Below are positions 25,126-34,686 of a DNA stretch of 49,621 nt, piece after piece. Under the pieces are notes generated by a model. That model searched no databases. It was not told the DNA's origin and was given only the letters and a program-made list of their open reading frames with translations. The first letter of the stretch is position 1. Each line of letters opens with the position of its first letter. Source of the stretch: Alterinioella nitratireducens (lineage in GTDB: Bacteria > Pseudomonadota > Alphaproteobacteria > Rhodobacterales > Rhodobacteraceae); NCBI RefSeq assembly GCF_013155465.1, contig NZ_JABJVX010000017.1, positions 1 through 49,621 on the forward strand. Reading direction: 5' to 3'. Made by a program: the position numbers and the translations under genes.

Positions 25126-26715
25126 CATGATCTTGCCGGTTGCCGTCATCGGCAGGCTGTCGGCCAGCACCACCTTGCGCGGCACCAGATGGGCCGAGAC
25201 GCGGGTGCGCACCAGGTCCTTGAGCGCCGCCTCGATCCCCGCGCCATCCGCACCGTCGCGCAGCACGACATGGGCGACCACGATCTCGGTGCGGATCGGG
25301 TCGGGTTCGCCCACCACGGCGGCCATCACCACATCCGGGTGACGCAAGAGCGCCGCCTCGATCTCGGACGGGCCGATCCGGTAGCCCGCCGAGGTGATCA
25401 CGTCATCGTCGCGGGCATGGAACACCAGGTGCCCATCGCTGCGCCGCGTCGCCAGATCGCCGGTGCGCAACCAGCCATCGCGGACCTTTTCCGCCGTCGC
25501 CTCGGGCTTGTTCCAGTAGCGCAGGAACGCCACCGGGTCGGGCATCCTGAGGCAGACCTCGCCCACCTCACCCGTTCCGGCCTCATTTCCCTCCGCATCC
25601 AGCACCGTCACGTCATGCCCCGGCACCGGCAGCCCCATCGCGCCGGGGTGCCGCTGCATCCCGATGACGCTGGAGGCGACCAGCAGGTTGGCCTCGGTCT
25701 GGCCGTAAAGCTCGCCCAGGTCGGCGCGCAGGGTCTCGCGCCCCCAGTCCAGCAAATCGCCGCCCAGGGGCTCGCCGCCCGAGCTGACCGCGCGCAGGCG
25801 CAACCCCTGGGGCAGCCGCGCCCCCCGCATCAGCCGCAGGCCCGTGGGCGGGATGAAGGCATTGCTGACGCCCTCCTCGACCATCAGGGCAAAGGCGGCG
25901 TCGGGGTCGAATTTCGCAAACCGGTGACTGACCAGCGGCACGCCGTAATAGAGGCAGGGCATCGCCATATCCATCAGCCCGCCGATCCAGGCCCAATCGG
26001 CGGGTGTCCAGCCGATATCGCCGGGGCGGGGAAACAGGCTCTGCGTCAGTTCCGTGCAGGGCAGATGCCCGATAAGGAAGCGATGCGCGTGCAGCACCCC
26101 CTTGGGATCGCCGGTGGTCCCCGAGGTGTAGATCATCATCGCCGGATCATCGGCCCCGGTGGCGACCGGCTGAAACCCCCGCGCCGGTGTCCCGATCAGG
26201 TCGGGCAACGACAGCACGGGGGGCTTGGCCGCTCCGGTCGAAATCACCACCTCCAGCCCCGGCAGGTCGGGGCAGAGCGCCAGCACCCGGTCGAGATTGG
26301 CCGGATCCGTCACCAAGGCCCGCGCGCTGCTATCGGCAAGCCGGTAGCGCAAAGCATCCTCGCCGAACAGCGTGAAGAGAGGCAGGGACACGGCCCCCAG
26401 CTTCATCGCCGCGAAATGGGTGATCAGCGCATGAGGGTGCTGCGCCAGCAGGATCGCGACCCGGTCGCCCGCCCCCACGCCCTTCGCCGCCAGCGCGACG
26501 GCCAGCCCGTCGGACGCGCGTTTCATCTGGCCATAGGTCCAGACCTGCCGCGCGCCATCCCCGCCGCGATGGATCACCGCCACGCGGTCGGGGTCGGCAC
26601 GCGCCCAATCATCGCAGCACAGCGCCGCGATGTTCATGTCGGAAGGAATATCCCAGGAAAACCCGTCCCGCAGCGCCTGCCAATCGCGGGCCTCGCGAAA
26701 GAGGCGACGCTCCAT
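25105..26715 (-). CDS. AMP-dependent acyl-CoA synthetase/ligase
   Basis: A 536-residue ANL-superfamily enzyme that activates a carboxylic acid with ATP and CoA. It has the P-loop-like YTSGTTGDPKGVLHAHR, the A5-type YGQTEANLL, the hinge region WLRTGDLATRRSDGHLVFHARDDD, and the C-terminal catalytic lysine in PMTATGKIMRR. The sequence is most like acetyl/medium-chain synthetases. The N-terminus (DGFSWDIPSDMNIAALCCDDW) fits short- to medium-chain members. The substrate cannot be fixed. Four bases separate it from the upstream lipoprotein gene, so the two are probably co-transcribed. Its end forms one arm of a terminator. Confidence 0.88.
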   Translation of the reverse strand: MERRLFREARDWQALRDGFSWDIPSDMNIAALCCDDWARADPDRVAVIHRGGDGARQVWTYGQMKRASDGLAVALAAKGVGAGDRVAILLAQHPHALITHFAAMKLGAVSLPLFTLFGEDALRYRLADSSARALVTDPANLDRVLALCPDLPGLEVVISTGAAKPPVLSLPDLIGTPARGFQPVATGADDPAMMIYTSGTTGDPKGVLHAHRFLIGHLPCTELTQSLFPRPGDIGWTPADWAWIGGLMDMAMPCLYYGVPLVSHRFAKFDPDAAFALMVEEGVSNAFIPPTGLRLMRGARLPQGLRLRAVSSGGEPLGGDLLDWGRETLRADLGELYGQTEANLLVASSVIGMQRHPGAMGLPVPGHDVTVLDAEGNEAGTGEVGEVCLRMPDPVAFLRYWNKPEATAEKVRDGWLRTGDLATRRSDGHLVFHARDDDVITSAGYRIGPSEIEAALLRHPDVVMAAVVGEPDPIRTEIVVAHVVLRDGADGAGIEAALKDLVRTRVSAHLVPRKVVLADSLPMTATGKIMRRALRK

Positions 26716-26719
26716 GTCC

Positions 26720-27187
26720 CTATTGACCTGCCGTGACCGTCAGCGTCACCAGGTCGGTCAGGCTGACGCCAAGCGCCTGCATCGCGGCCAGCGAGATGCG
26801 GCTGCCCGATCCGGCCGCGCCGCCCGAGGGGCGCAGCGTGACATCGGCCGAGGCCCCGCCTTCGGTGGTGATCCGCCCCGGTGTTTCCGAGGTCACAAGC
26901 GGCGTCTCCAGCCACAGGCCGGGCTCCGCCGGATTGCCGAGCGACGCGACGGTTTGACCAAGCGTGCCGGGTTCGACCGGGGCCTCCTGTGCGCCCGCGT
27001 CCTCGGCCTCTTCGGCCTCCTCCGCCGCAGCGCTTTCATCCGGCAGCGCGGCCATGTCCTCGACCTGATCGCTCCCGCGCCCGCCGCCCGGAAAGCCGCC
27101 ACCCAGGGAACCGGGAATGAGATTGGAACAGCCCGCCAGCAGCGCCACCGTTCCGACCATCACCAACATGCGTGCAATATCTGTCAT
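26720..27187 (-). CDS. Putative lipoprotein, function unknown
   Basis: A 155-residue protein with a lipoprotein signal (MLVMVGTVALLAGCSN; lipobox LLAGC). A glycine-rich linker (PGSLGGGFPGGGRG), an Ala/Glu-rich low-complexity stretch (AAAEEAEEAEDAGAQEAP) and a C-terminal part with Gly, Ser and Thr turns follow. No domain is recognised. I start at the ATG at 27187 (MTDIARML) because it places the signal peptide correctly; an upstream start at 27250 would bury it. It is divergent from moaA (74 bases between starts) and lies four bases upstream of the acyl-CoA synthetase. Confidence 0.65.
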   Translation of the reverse strand: MTDIARMLVMVGTVALLAGCSNLIPGSLGGGFPGGGRGSDQVEDMAALPDESAAAEEAEEAEDAGAQEAPVEPGTLGQTVASLGNPAEPGLWLETPLVTSETPGRITTEGGASADVTLRPSGGAAGSGSRISLAAMQALGVSLTDLVTLTVTAGQ

Positions 27188-27261
27188 GGGCGAAAGCCTA
27201 GGCGCAATTCGCGCATGCTTCAATGCTTGCGAGAGGGCCACGCGGGGCATAGATAGGCCCC

Positions 27262-28272
27262 ATGTCCCAAACCGCCCCCCTCATCGACCCGTTCGCCCGC
27301 GCCATCACCTATCTGCGCGTCTCGGTCACAGATCGCTGCGATTTCCGCTGCGTCTACTGCATGTCCGAGAACATGACCTTCCTGCCGAAGAAGGAGCTTC
27401 TGACGCTGGAGGAACTGGACCGCATGTGCTCCACCTTCATCCGGTTGGGCGTGCGCAAGCTGCGCATCACGGGCGGCGAGCCGCTGGTGCGCAAGGGGAT
27501 CATGACCTTTTTCCAGGGCATGAAGCGGCATCTGGACAGCGGCGATCTGGACGAATTGACCCTGACCACCAATGGCAGCCAGCTGGCGCGTTTCGCCGAT
27601 GACCTGGTCGCGGCGGGGGTGCGCCGGGTCAATGTCTCGCTCGACACGCTGGACGAGCAGAAGTTTGCCGACATCACAAGGTGGGGCCGCCTGAAACAGG
27701 TGCTGGCGGGCATCGACGCGGCGCGCGAGGCCGGGTTGCGCATCAAGATCAACGCGGTGGCGCTGAAGGGCTTCAACGAGGATGAGCTGTTCACCTTGCA
27801 GGAATGGTGCGCCGCGCGTGACATGGACCTGACCTTCATCGAGGTCATGCCGATGGGCGACCTGGGCAACGAAGACCGGCTGGACCAGTATTGGGATCTC
27901 AAGGATCTGCGCGCGCGTCTGGGCGAACGATTCACCCTGACCGACCTAGCCGAAAGCAGCGGCGGCCCCGCGCGCTACGTGCGGCTGGAGGAAACCGGGC
28001 AGAAGATCGGCTTCATCACCCCGCTCACACATAATTTCTGCGAAAGCTGCAACCGGGTGCGTCTGACCTGCACGGGTGAGCTTTACATGTGCCTGGGCCA
28101 GGAAGACATGGCCGACCTGCGCGCGCCGCTGAGGGCGTCTGCCAAGGACGACCTGCTTGAGGACGCGATCCGCAAGGCGATTTCGCTGAAACCCAAGGGC
28201 CATGATTTCGACTATTCCCGGCAGGCCGTGGATGGCCAGATGAGCCGCCACATGAGCCATACGGGCGGGTAG
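27262..28272 (+). CDS. moaA: GTP 3',8-cyclase MoaA (molybdenum cofactor biosynthesis)
   Basis: A 336-residue radical SAM enzyme. With MoaC it converts GTP to cyclic pyranopterin monophosphate. The SAM cluster is Cys26, Cys30 and Cys33 in [14 protein letters not shown]. The second, GTP-binding cluster is in [19 protein letters not shown]. The protein ends with the diagnostic Gly-Gly (MSHTGG) that reaches into the active site. It stands alone in this window; other moa genes are elsewhere. Downstream lies a repeat element with a strong hairpin. Confidence 0.95.
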   Translation: MSQTAPLIDPFARAITYLRVSVTDRCDFRCVYCMSENMTFLPKKELLTLEELDRMCSTFIRLGVRKLRITGGEPLVRKGIMTFFQGMKRHLDSGDLDELTLTTNGSQLARFADDLVAAGVRRVNVSLDTLDEQKFADITRWGRLKQVLAGIDAAREAGLRIKINAVALKGFNEDELFTLQEWCAARDMDLTFIEVMPMGDLGNEDRLDQYWDLKDLRARLGERFTLTDLAESSGGPARYVRLEETGQKIGFITPLTHNFCESCNRVRLTCTGELYMCLGQEDMADLRAPLRASAKDDLLEDAIRKAISLKPKGHDFDYSRQAVDGQMSRHMSHTGG

Positions 28273-28404
28273 ACCGGGGGCGGTTTCGCCGCCTTTGGCG
28301 ACGATCCGTTGGGGGGCGCTGCCCCCCAAACACCCCCCGAAGTATTTGCACCAAGATGAAGATGGGTCATGTCGACCCTATCCTCATCTTCTTCGCGGAA
28401 ATAC
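28273..28404. repeat. Hairpin/GTATTT repeat element with an inverted half-copy
   Basis: Directly after the moaA stop come GGGGGCGG, a small GC hairpin, and then TTGGGGGGC-GCT-GCCCCCCAA (28309-28329, perfect 9-bp stem). The tail CCCCCCGAAGTATTTGCACC and AAGATGAAG follow. An inverted, diverged copy of the tail (minus strand GCAGGTATTTCCGCGAAGAA) ends near 28404. The two tails form a long inverted repeat about GGGTC-ATGTC-GACCC. The same type of element occurs at 38432-38521. Probably a repeat family that doubles as a transcription end for converging genes. Confidence 0.65.
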
Positions 28405-28447
28405 CTGCTGTCGGCGGACGATGCGCCTGGGGGCCGCGAAACCTTGC

Positions 28448-29611
28448 TCAGGCCGCAGGCATCCGCCGTTCCACGATCTCGGCCCACCACGAACAGCCCG
28501 CCGGGATCGCCTCGTCGTTGAAGTTGTATTCCGGGTGGTGGACCATCGCCGTGTCGCCATTGCCCACCAGGATATAGGCGCCGGGGCGTTCCTCCAGCAT
28601 GAAGGCGAAATCCTCGCCGCCCATGACAAGGGGCGCATCGGCACAGTCGCCGGAAACGGCGCTGGCCACCTCGGCGGCAAACGCCGTCTGTTCCTCGGAA
28701 TTGACCATGACGGGATAGCCGCGGCGATAGTCGATCTCGGCGCGGCCGCCATAGGCGCGCGCGGTCAGGTCGACGATCTCCCTCATGCGCGCCTCGGTCA
28801 GGTCCTGCACCTCGCCATCCAGCGTGCGCACGGTGCCTTTCAGATGCACCGTTTCCGGGATCACGTTATGCGCCTTCGACCCGGTCTCGAAGCTGGTGAC
28901 CGAGACCACGACCTGTTTCACCGGATCGACATTGCGGCTGGCGATGGTTTGCAGGGCGATGACGATCTGGCTGGCGATGACGGTCGTGTCCAGCGTCTCA
29001 TGCGGTTTGGCGGCATGGCCGCCCTTGCCGGTGACATGAATGTCGAACTGGTCGGCGGCGGCAAAGAACGAGCCCGGACGGATCGCGAAGCTGCCCACCG
29101 GGCGGCCCGGCCAGTTGTGCATGCCGTAGACCTCCTGGATGCCGAAGCGCTCCATCATGCCATCGTCGCACATCTCCTTGCCGCCGCCGCCGCCTTCCTC
29201 GGCGGGCTGGAAGATCACCACGACGGTGCCGTCGAAATTGCGCGTCTCGGACAGGTATTTCGCCGCGCCAAGCAACATCGCGGTATGCCCGTCATGGCCG
29301 CAGGCATGCATCGCGCCGCGTGTCTTCGAGGCATAGGGCAGCCCCGTCGCCTCGAGGATGGGCAGCGCATCCATGTCGGCGCGCAGCCCGATCACCTTGC
29401 CCGAGCCGTCCGACTTGCCCTTGATCACGCCGACAACGCCGGTGCGCCCGATGCCGGTCACGATCTCGTCGCAGCCGAACGCCTTGAGCTTTTCGGCCAC
29501 CAGCGCCGAGGTGCGGTGCGTGTCATAGAGGATCTCGGGGTTCTCGTGAATATCGCGGCGCCATTCGGTGATCTCGGGCAGCAATTCGGCAAAACGGTTC
29601 TTGACGGGCAT
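28448..29611 (-). CDS. M20D family amidohydrolase (hippurate hydrolase-like)
   Basis: A 387-residue metal-dependent hydrolase of the M20D group, which removes acyl groups from N-acyl amino acids. The metal site is in MHACGHDGHTAMLLGAAKYL, with the family Glu pair in QPAEEGGGGGKEM. The dimerisation domain follows (VTGKGGHAAKPHETLDTTVIASQIV), and a late metal histidine/Glu segment lies in VMGGEDFAFML. Length is typical. It is third in a minus-strand group after an ArgE-like enzyme and an FAD oxidase (gap of 73 bases), which points to amino-acid salvage. N-acetylcysteine, indole-acetyl or hippuryl substrates are all possible. Confidence 0.87.
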   Translation of the reverse strand: MPVKNRFAELLPEITEWRRDIHENPEILYDTHRTSALVAEKLKAFGCDEIVTGIGRTGVVGVIKGKSDGSGKVIGLRADMDALPILEATGLPYASKTRGAMHACGHDGHTAMLLGAAKYLSETRNFDGTVVVIFQPAEEGGGGGKEMCDDGMMERFGIQEVYGMHNWPGRPVGSFAIRPGSFFAAADQFDIHVTGKGGHAAKPHETLDTTVIASQIVIALQTIASRNVDPVKQVVVSVTSFETGSKAHNVIPETVHLKGTVRTLDGEVQDLTEARMREIVDLTARAYGGRAEIDYRRGYPVMVNSEEQTAFAAEVASAVSGDCADAPLVMGGEDFAFMLEERPGAYILVGNGDTAMVHHPEYNFNDEAIPAGCSWWAEIVERRMPAA

Positions 29612-29684
29612 CGGCCTGACCTTTCCGGGATTGAGGGGTGTTTGCGGCAGAAGGTGACCGATCCGCGCGGCGGCGGCAAGGGGG

Positions 29685-31001
29685 TCATGTGCGGAACCGC
29701 GCCAGCCGGAACGGGGTCAGGTCATGGCCCGGATCATTGCCCGCAATCAGGTCCGCCATCACCCGCCCGTAGCCCGGTCCGATCCCGAAGCCATGCCCGC
29801 TTGTCCCGGTGGCGATGCTGAGGCCGGGCAGCGCCGCGTGGCGTTCCATCACCGGCAATTCGTCGGGCAGCACGTCGATCATGCCCGCCCATTCGGTCCG
29901 CACCGATACCTGCGCCAATGCGGGCCAGGCCGCCTGGAACCGCCGCCGCGCCTCGGTCAGCAAGCGCCGGTTCGGGGCCGGGTCCAGCACCCGCATCCGC
30001 TCGAACGGGGTCTCGTCATCTTTCTCCCATCTGCGCGCCGTGCCCCAGGCATCGGGGTAGCCCTTGGGGGCCATCGCCCGGTAGCGCCGGCCGAACGGGT
30101 CACTACGAAGTTGCGGCCAGAAGGCACGGAAATGCCGGAACGCATCGGGGCCGATCCAGAAATCATGCGCGTCCGACAGGGCCAGCGTGTAGCCGCCATC
30201 GACCCGCCTGCGAAAGGCCAGGTCGTCAAAGAGCGCGCCGCCCTCATGCACCGCCTCCATCGGGCCGGTCGCCATGACCGAGGCGCGCACCGAGAGTTGC
30301 GGAATGTCGATCCCGTGGCGGCGCAGGAAGAGCGACGACCACGCCCCGCCCGCGACCAGAACCTCGGGCGCGCGGATCAACCCCTGCTCGGTCCAGAGCC
30401 CCGCGACACGGCCCCCCTGCACATCCAGCACCCGCGCCGCGCAATCCTCGACGATCACCGCGCCCTTGCGCACCGCCGCGCGGGCCAGGGCGGGCACCGC
30501 CTGCCACGGCTCGGCCCGCATATCGCTGGCCGTGTGCAGCCCGCCCACCACCGGCAGGGTGCAGCCCGGCAGCTTGGCGCGGACCTCCTCCGCCGTCAGC
30601 ATGACCGAATCGACGCCCGATCCCTCGACCGAGGCCAGCCAGGCCCGATGCCGCTCCAAAGCGGCCTGATCCTTGGCGAGATACGTCAGCCCCGATTGCA
30701 CCAGCCCAAGGCCCTCATTGGTCTCGGCCTGCAATTGATGCCACAGTCGGCTCGCCTCCATCATGATCGGTAGCTCGGCAGGGTCGCGGCCCATCTGGCG
30801 GACCCATCCCCAGTTGCGGCTGCTTTGTTCGCCCGCGACGCGGCCCTTTTCGACGACCACCGCGCGCAGGCCCTTCGCGGCAAGGTGATAGGCCGTCATC
30901 ACGCCGATCACGCCCGCGCCGATGATCACCGCATCGGCAGCCTCGGGCAACGGGCCGGGGTGTTCGACGGGCCGGTGCAGGCCGATCGGAAATTGCGTCA
31001 T
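29685..31001 (-). CDS. FAD-dependent oxidoreductase of the D-amino-acid oxidase family
   Basis: A 438-residue DAO/GlpO-family flavoprotein that oxidises an amine or amino acid. The N-terminal dinucleotide motif is VIIGAGVIGVMTAYHLAAKG, followed by VVVEKGRVAGEQSSRNWGWVRQMGRDP, which is typical of the PuuB/solA-like branch. The C-terminal substrate domain has the GTSGHGFGIGPGYGRVMADLI motif that holds FAD. The gene start overlaps the ArgE-like stop by four bases (30998-31001). Together with the neighbours it suggests oxidative deamination of an imported amino acid or polyamine, but the substrate is unproven. Confidence 0.87.
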   Translation of the reverse strand: MTQFPIGLHRPVEHPGPLPEAADAVIIGAGVIGVMTAYHLAAKGLRAVVVEKGRVAGEQSSRNWGWVRQMGRDPAELPIMMEASRLWHQLQAETNEGLGLVQSGLTYLAKDQAALERHRAWLASVEGSGVDSVMLTAEEVRAKLPGCTLPVVGGLHTASDMRAEPWQAVPALARAAVRKGAVIVEDCAARVLDVQGGRVAGLWTEQGLIRAPEVLVAGGAWSSLFLRRHGIDIPQLSVRASVMATGPMEAVHEGGALFDDLAFRRRVDGGYTLALSDAHDFWIGPDAFRHFRAFWPQLRSDPFGRRYRAMAPKGYPDAWGTARRWEKDDETPFERMRVLDPAPNRRLLTEARRRFQAAWPALAQVSVRTEWAGMIDVLPDELPVMERHAALPGLSIATGTSGHGFGIGPGYGRVMADLIAGNDPGHDLTPFRLARFRT

Positions 31002-32161
31002 TCGCAGAGCGTCTTGAGCAGCCGGTCCATGAACGCCTCTCCGGCCTCGAACTGCGCGACCGAGATGAATTCGTCGGGCTGGTGCGCCTGCGCGATATCG
31101 CCGGGTCCGCAGACGACCGCCGAATACCCCTCGGTCTGGAACTGGCCCGCCTCGGTGCCGTAGCTGACGACATGGGTGGCGTTGTCGCCGGTCAGGCGGC
31201 GCACCAGCGCCTCGGCCTCGCCGTTCTCCTCGGGGCGCAGGCCGGGCACGTTCCAGCTGGAGGACAGCTCGATATAGCTCGACGGCCGCACCGCCTGCAT
31301 CTGCGCCTCCAGCTTGCGCACCTCATCGACGTAGCGCTGGCCCCATTCATCCGCATCCTCACCCGGCACGCAGCGGAAGGACATCAGGAAATGGCAATCC
31401 TTGGCGGTGATGTTATGCGCCGTGCCGCCCTCGATCACACCGACATGCAGGGTCGTGTAGGGCGGATCGAAGAGGGCATCGGCCCCGGTCGCGCCCCGCG
31501 CGCGGTTCTCGGCATTCATCCTGTTGCCCCAGTCAATCAGCTTGGCCGCTTCCATGATCGCCGACACGCCCCGGTCAATCAGCGAGGAATGCACCTCGAA
31601 GCCGCGCACATGGGTGACGAAGCCGATGCCGCCCTTGTGGCCCGTGACCGCCTGCATCATCGAAGGCTCTCCGATGATGGCAAGCGCGGCTTTCGGCACC
31701 ACGCCCTGCATCGCCCGGATCATCGGTGGCGCACCGATACAGCCGATCTCCTCGTCGCGGCTGAGGCAGATTTGCAGCGGTCGGGTCAGGGGCGCCTCGG
31801 CCGCGCGCGCCGCGAGACCAAGGGCTAGCGCGTCGAACCCTTTCATGTCGCAGGTGCCGCGCCCGAAGAGCTTTCCGTCCCTTTCCACCACGGTGAAGGG
31901 ATCGGTGGACCAGGCCTGCCCCTCGACCGGCACAACGTCGGTATGGCCCGACAGAATGACGCCGCCCTCCACTTCCGGCCCGATATGGGCAAAGAGTGAG
32001 GCCTTGCGCCCATCCTCGGTATAATCGCGATGGCAGGTGACGCCCAGATCGTTCAGATAGCCCTCGACCCAATCCACGAGGTCGAGATTGCTTTCGCTGC
32101 TAACGGTCGGAAAAGACACCAGCTTTTCCAGAATTTGACGCGAAGTCATGGCGGTGGTCAT
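30998..32161 (-). CDS. argE: Acetylornithine deacetylase-like M20A peptidase
   Basis: A 387-residue zinc deacylase of the ArgE/DapE group. Metal and catalytic motifs are LSGHTDVVPVEGQAWSTDPF, RGTCDMKGFDALALGLA and SRDEEIGCIGAPPMI. The length equals that of E. coli ArgE (383). It starts an apparent operon with the FAD oxidase and the M20D enzyme and is divergent from the peptide transporter. A catabolic deacetylase is therefore as likely as arginine synthesis. The symbol reflects family likeness only. The start at 32161 is an ATG; a second ATG (MTSRQILEKL) four codons on is also possible. Confidence 0.85.
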   Translation of the reverse strand: MTTAMTSRQILEKLVSFPTVSSESNLDLVDWVEGYLNDLGVTCHRDYTEDGRKASLFAHIGPEVEGGVILSGHTDVVPVEGQAWSTDPFTVVERDGKLFGRGTCDMKGFDALALGLAARAAEAPLTRPLQICLSRDEEIGCIGAPPMIRAMQGVVPKAALAIIGEPSMMQAVTGHKGGIGFVTHVRGFEVHSSLIDRGVSAIMEAAKLIDWGNRMNAENRARGATGADALFDPPYTTLHVGVIEGGTAHNITAKDCHFLMSFRCVPGEDADEWGQRYVDEVRKLEAQMQAVRPSSYIELSSSWNVPGLRPEENGEAEALVRRLTGDNATHVVSYGTEAGQFQTEGYSAVVCGPGDIAQAHQPDEFISVAQFEAGEAFMDRLLKTLCE

Positions 32162-32379
32162 TGGCGGGGCGCTCCTGGTTGCTTGCCGCCAGCCTGATCC
32201 CGCCGCCGGGGGAGGTCAAGGCCACGCCCCGCAACCCTTTCATTCTGCCGGAAAATCCCGTCGCGGGCATGGTGGAGCTTCAAACCGCTTGCGGGAAAAG
32301 CGAATCCTGTTACCGTTACCGGCAAATCAGCACCCGCCCGTCAGAGGCGGGGCATGTCCAACCGGTGAGGCGTCTTGAG
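32162..32379. promoter_or_regulatory. Divergent region between the ArgE-like operon and the peptide ABC operon
   Basis: These 218 bases separate two divergent transcription units and should hold both promoters. The rightward gene has GTGAGG at 32365-32370 as ribosome binding site, nine bases before its ATG. No clear operator or -10 box could be assigned by eye. The open frame continues upstream but codes for improbable protein. Confidence 0.4.
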
Positions 32380-33379
<1,000 letters not shown>

Positions 33380-33387
<8 letters not shown>

Positions 33388-34639
33388 CGCCAGCCAGCAG
33401 CGCAAGCTCGTCTCGGTGCGCGGGCTCAAGATGTATTTCCCGATCTACACCGGCCTGTTGCGCCGCCATACCGGCGACGTGAAGGCGGTGGATGGTGTCA
33501 GCTTTGACATCTACGAGGGCGAAACCCTTGGTCTTGTGGGCGAATCCGGTTGCGGCAAGTCGACCTGCGGGCGCGCCGTGCTGCGGCTTTACGAACCGAC
33601 CGAAGGCTCGATCATCATCGACGGCAAGGAACTGGCCTGGGACAATATCGAGGCGCGCCGGATCAGTGACCAGGCCGACAGGATCGGTCGATGGGCGACC
33701 TGGGCGGCCTTCTTGCTGGGTGCGGCGCTGGTGATCTGGCTCGGCGCGACCGAGATGCTGACCGGGGCCTGGCCGATCGTGATCGCCGTGCTGGCCGTAC
33801 TGGTCGCGACCTATCTGGTTTCGCGCCTGTCGCGTTCCGTGATCTACCGGCTGCGCGGCGCCTCGGAAGGTGTCTCGGTCGATGAGTTTGCCCCAGATGA
33901 CCGCGCCCTGCGCCGCATCCGGCCCACCATGCAGATGGTGTTCCAGGATCCGCAGGCCAGCCTCAATCCGCGCATGACCGTGGCCGACATCATCGGTGAG
34001 CCGCTCAGCGAGCATTCCAACAAGACCGGCAAGGAACGGCTGAACCGCATCTACGAGCTGATGGACGAGGTCGGCCTCAACCGCGATTTCGCCAACCGCT
34101 ACCCGCATGAGTTTTCCGGCGGCCAGCGGCAGCGTATCGGCATCGCCCGCGCCCTGGCGCTGAACCCCAAATTCATCGTCTGTGACGAGCCCATCGCGGC
34201 GCTCGACGTGTCGATCCAGGCGCAGGTGGTGAACCTGCTGGAAGACCTCCAGACCGAGCTTGGCCTGACCTACCTTTTCATCAGTCACGACCTGTCCATG
34301 GTGCGCCATATCGCCGACCGCGTGGCGGTCATGTATCTGGGCAAGATCGTCGAACTGGCCCCGCGCGACGGCCTCTACGAGGATCCGCACCACCCCTATA
34401 CCAAGGCACTGCTCTCGGCCGTGCCCGAACCCGACCCGGTTTCCCATGACGAGGCCAACCGGGTGATCCTGCAAGGCGATGTGCCAAGCCCCTCCAACCC
34501 GCCCAAGGGCTGCAATTTCTGCACCCGCTGTCCCAGCGTGATGGATATATGCCACCAGATCGACCCCGAGTTTCGCGAAGTTTCGGCGGGCCGCTTCGTC
34601 GCCTGCCACCTGTTCAACGATACCCAGACCGCCGGCTGA
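33380..34639 (+). CDS. Peptide ABC transporter ATP-binding protein (DppF/OppF-like) with inserted membrane hairpin
   Basis: A 419-residue protein where about 330 is usual. Walker A is GESGCGKST (residues 54-62), the Q-loop is [14 protein letters not shown] (Gln189), the signature is FSGGQRQRI (245-253), Walker B is FIVCDEP (265-271), and the H-loop His is 303. The C-terminal CNFCTRCP cysteines are 378-391. Between Walker A and the Q-loop there are about 130 residues instead of about 45. The extra part (about 88-172) contains two strongly hydrophobic stretches, at 104-122 and 129-147, separated by a short TEMLTG turn, then a basic segment ([13 protein letters not shown]). The reading frame is continuous and the flanks match the family, so this is an insertion, not a frameshift. 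It should tether this ATPase to the membrane. Confidence 0.9.
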
Positions 34640-34686
34640 ACCGGCGGCGTCCGAGGCAATAAGAGCAAACCAACAAGGAGAGACAC

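Noticed and set aside
32161-32379. N-terminal extension of the DppD-like ATPase by 73 codons
   Set aside because: The added sequence is unlike the family, covers the divergent promoter region, and a good ribosome binding site precedes the ATG at 32380.
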